Positions 6,981 through 8,249 of a stretch of 8,249 nucleotides of DNA are shown one piece after another. How positions within the stretch are numbered: the stretch's first letter is position 1; each line of letters begins with the position of its first letter. Origin of the DNA: Burkholderiaceae bacterium (GTDB lineage Bacteria; Pseudomonadota; Gammaproteobacteria; Burkholderiales; Burkholderiaceae_F); contig JACCSD010000224.1 of NCBI GenBank assembly GCA_013813185.1, positions 1 to 8,249 of the forward strand, in the 5' to 3' direction. The translations under genes and the position numbers were made by a program. Below the pieces are notes generated by a model. It searched no databases. It worked only from the letters and a program-made list of their open reading frames with translations, and had not been told where the DNA came from.

Positions 6981-7745
6981 GTGAGCGTATTGGCCACCAC
7001 CGTCAACGGCGTCGCCCGCATCGAGATTGCGCGCCCGGAAAAGAAGAACGCGATTACCGCTGCGATGTACCAGTTGATGGCCGATGCATTTGCAGCGGCG
7101 CACGATGATCCCGCCGCCCGTGCGATTTTGATCTACGGCCAAAACGACATATTCACCGCAGGCAACGACCTTGAAGACTTCCTGAAGAATCCACCGGCGG
7201 ACATGAACGCGCCGGTGTTTCAGTTCATGCAGGCCCTTGGCTACGCCGAAAAGCCAGTGATCGCTGCGGTCAATGGCGCCGCGGTCGGCATCGGCACGAC
7301 GATGTTGATGCACTGTGACCTTGTGTATTGCGCGGACAATTCCATTTTTTCGATGCCCTTTGTGTCGCTCGGGCTGTGCCCCGAATTCGCGTCGAGTTTT
7401 TTGATGCCGCTCAATGCCGGCTACCACAAGGCGGTGGAGAAGCTGCTGCTGGGCGATCCAATCAGCGCCGACGAAGCGGTCGAAATGAAGATCGTCAACC
7501 GGGTGTTGCCGCCCGACGATGTGGTTGATTTTGCGATCAAGCAGGCCGAACGTTTCAATCTGCTGCCGCCCGCTTCGGTGCGCGCGACCAAGCGGCTGTT
7601 GCGCTCGGGGTGGAAAACCGCCACCGAAAAAGTGATTGCCGACGAGGCCAATTCGTTCGGGCAGATGCTGCGCAGCGCAGAAGCGAAGGAAGCGTTCACC
7701 GCGTTTTTCGAACGCAGGAAGCCGGACTTTTCGAAGTTCGCTTGA
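6981..7745 (+). CDS. Crotonase-family protein, probable delta3,delta2-enoyl-CoA isomerase
   Basis: This 254-residue protein is the usual length of a single-domain crotonase. The oxyanion segment 'IFTAGNDLEDF' (about 56-66) and 'AAVGIGTTMLMHCD' (100-113) are clear. Aligned by eye to rat mitochondrial enoyl-CoA hydratase, both catalytic acids (Glu144, Glu164) are replaced, by Thr107 and Phe127. Instead 'PFVSLGLCPE' ends in Glu135, matching the 'TPF..LG..PE' pattern of eukaryotic ECI2/Eci1 isomerases, where that Glu is the base. I therefore predict it shifts 3-enoyl-CoA double bonds to trans-2, needed for unsaturated chains, while the bifunctional protein supplies hydratase activity. It would often be labelled enoyl-CoA hydratase. 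The start is GTG 6981, 14 bases after the preceding gene, with only a weak upstream AGG; TTG 6990 is an alternative. Confidence 0.9.
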   Translation: MSVLATTVNGVARIEIARPEKKNAITAAMYQLMADAFAAAHDDPAARAILIYGQNDIFTAGNDLEDFLKNPPADMNAPVFQFMQALGYAEKPVIAAVNGAAVGIGTTMLMHCDLVYCADNSIFSMPFVSLGLCPEFASSFLMPLNAGYHKAVEKLLLGDPISADEAVEMKIVNRVLPPDDVVDFAIKQAERFNLLPPASVRATKRLLRSGWKTATEKVIADEANSFGQMLRSAEAKEAFTAFFERRKPDFSKFA

Positions 7746-7765
7746 TCAAATCGGGAACAACCACG

Positions 7766-8194
7766 ATGCCGCTACGCCCCGATGCCACCGTTGTAAATCT
7801 GAATCGACGCACCGGCGATAACTTACCGGGCTGGTTCGGCTTCGAGGTCGTCGGCGTCAGCGAAGGGCGGCTGGCGATGGAGGTCGTCGTCAAGCCGGTG
7901 TTTTTGGCGCCTAACGGGTTTCTGCATGCGGCAACGGTGATCGCACTCGCCGATACCGCGTCCGGCTATGCAACGATCGCGCATCTGCCCGACGGCGCGT
8001 CGAACTTCACAACGATCGAACTGAAAGCAAATTTTCTTGGAACTGCTACTGACGGCACGTTACGCGCTGACGCCAGCGCTGCACACCAGGGCCGCACGAC
8101 GCAGGTGTGGGATGCGACCGTCACGCACGTCGACAGCGGCAAGACGATCGCGTTGTTTCGCTGCACGCAGATGATCTTATGGCCAAAGAAATGA
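7766..8194 (+). CDS. PaaI-type hotdog-fold acyl-CoA thioesterase
   Basis: This 142-residue protein fits a single hotdog domain. The segment 'NGFLHAATVIALADTASG' (50-67) is the long central helix with its preceding loop. His54 and Asp63 sit at the positions of the conserved His and the catalytic Asp of PaaI-like thioesterases, although the usual HGG is HAA here. Strands from about 79 to 138, ending 'FRCTQMIL', complete the fold. It would hydrolyse acyl-CoA to free acid and CoA, perhaps recovering CoA from intermediates that stall in the cycle; the substrate is unknown. I chose ATG 7766, 20 bases after the isomerase stop, because the longer frame upstream overlaps that gene and its translation is Arg-rich and unlike the family. 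The ribosome site is weak (CGGGA, 7752-7756). The stop overlaps the next start as ATGA. Confidence 0.88.
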   Translation: MPLRPDATVVNLNRRTGDNLPGWFGFEVVGVSEGRLAMEVVVKPVFLAPNGFLHAATVIALADTASGYATIAHLPDGASNFTTIELKANFLGTATDGTLRADASAAHQGRTTQVWDATVTHVDSGKTIALFRCTQMILWPKK

Positions 8195-8249
8195 ACCTTG
8201 CGGGGAAGACGGTGTTTGTTTCCGGTGGGTCGCGCGGCATCGGATTGGC
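8191..8249 (+). CDS. Short-chain dehydrogenase/reductase, N-terminal fragment cut by the window end
   Basis: Only about 19 codons are visible. They read 'MNLAGKTVFVSGGSRGIGL', the first beta strand and the glycine-rich cofactor loop (TGxxxGIG, here SGGSRGIG) of NAD(P)-dependent short-chain dehydrogenases. ATG 8191 overlaps the thioesterase stop as ATGA, pointing to translational coupling; an in-frame ATG at 8179 would add four residues, and neither has a strong ribosome site. The substrate cannot be told from this fragment. Its place at the end of the operon suggests a role in acyl-CoA or related lipid metabolism. Confidence 0.85.
   Translation, partial: MNLAGKTVFVSGGSRGIGL

Noticed and set aside
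7547..7556. CGAACGTTTC, similar to the operator palindrome
   Set aside because: It matches eight of ten bases but is not a palindrome and lies inside a coding region, so it is probably chance.
7610..7765. Upstream in-frame extension of the thioesterase gene
   Set aside because: It overlaps the 3' end of the isomerase-like gene, and its translation is Arg-rich with no similarity to the hotdog fold; ATG 7766 gives a normal-length protein.

Overview
The window reads as one rightward-transcribed fatty-acid beta-oxidation operon. The host is probably a GC-rich betaproteobacterium of the Burkholderiales type. This rests on the high GC content, the tight gene packing, and protein sequences that resemble Burkholderia/Cupriavidus fatty-acid degradation clusters as I remember them; no search was run. 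I see no mobile element, tRNA, rRNA or CRISPR array.

Layout: bases 1-287 are non-coding. They hold an imperfect 137-base inverted repeat with a terminator-like hairpin inside it, then a sigma70-like promoter (233-261) and a perfect 10-bp dyad (263-272) over the expected transcription start. The genes follow, all on the + strand: a TetR-family regulator (288-914); a long acyl-CoA dehydrogenase (937-2748); a bifunctional 3-hydroxyacyl-CoA dehydrogenase/enoyl-CoA hydratase with the dehydrogenase half first (2748-5180); a 109-base gap rich in stem-loops; a thiolase (5290-6486); an NTF2-like protein of unknown role (6496-6966); a crotonase-fold protein whose residues fit a delta3,delta2-enoyl-CoA isomerase rather than a hydratase (6981-7745); a PaaI-type hotdog thioesterase (7766-8194); and the first codons of a short-chain dehydrogenase (8191 to the window end).

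Together these genes cover the whole spiral from acyl-CoA. The dehydrogenase makes the trans-2-enoyl-CoA. The bifunctional protein hydrates and oxidises it. The thiolase cleaves off acetyl-CoA. The isomerase would feed in unsaturated chains with a misplaced double bond, and the thioesterase could release CoA from stalled intermediates. The regulator comes first and probably represses its own operon until an acyl-CoA or related ligand binds. No acyl-CoA ligase or electron-transfer flavoprotein gene lies in the window.

I did not find a new defence or mobile system. The most notable points are a perfect 18-bp hairpin that carries the stop codon of the bifunctional gene in its loop, the substituted active site of the second crotonase, and the conserved-looking NTF2-like gene inside the pathway operon.
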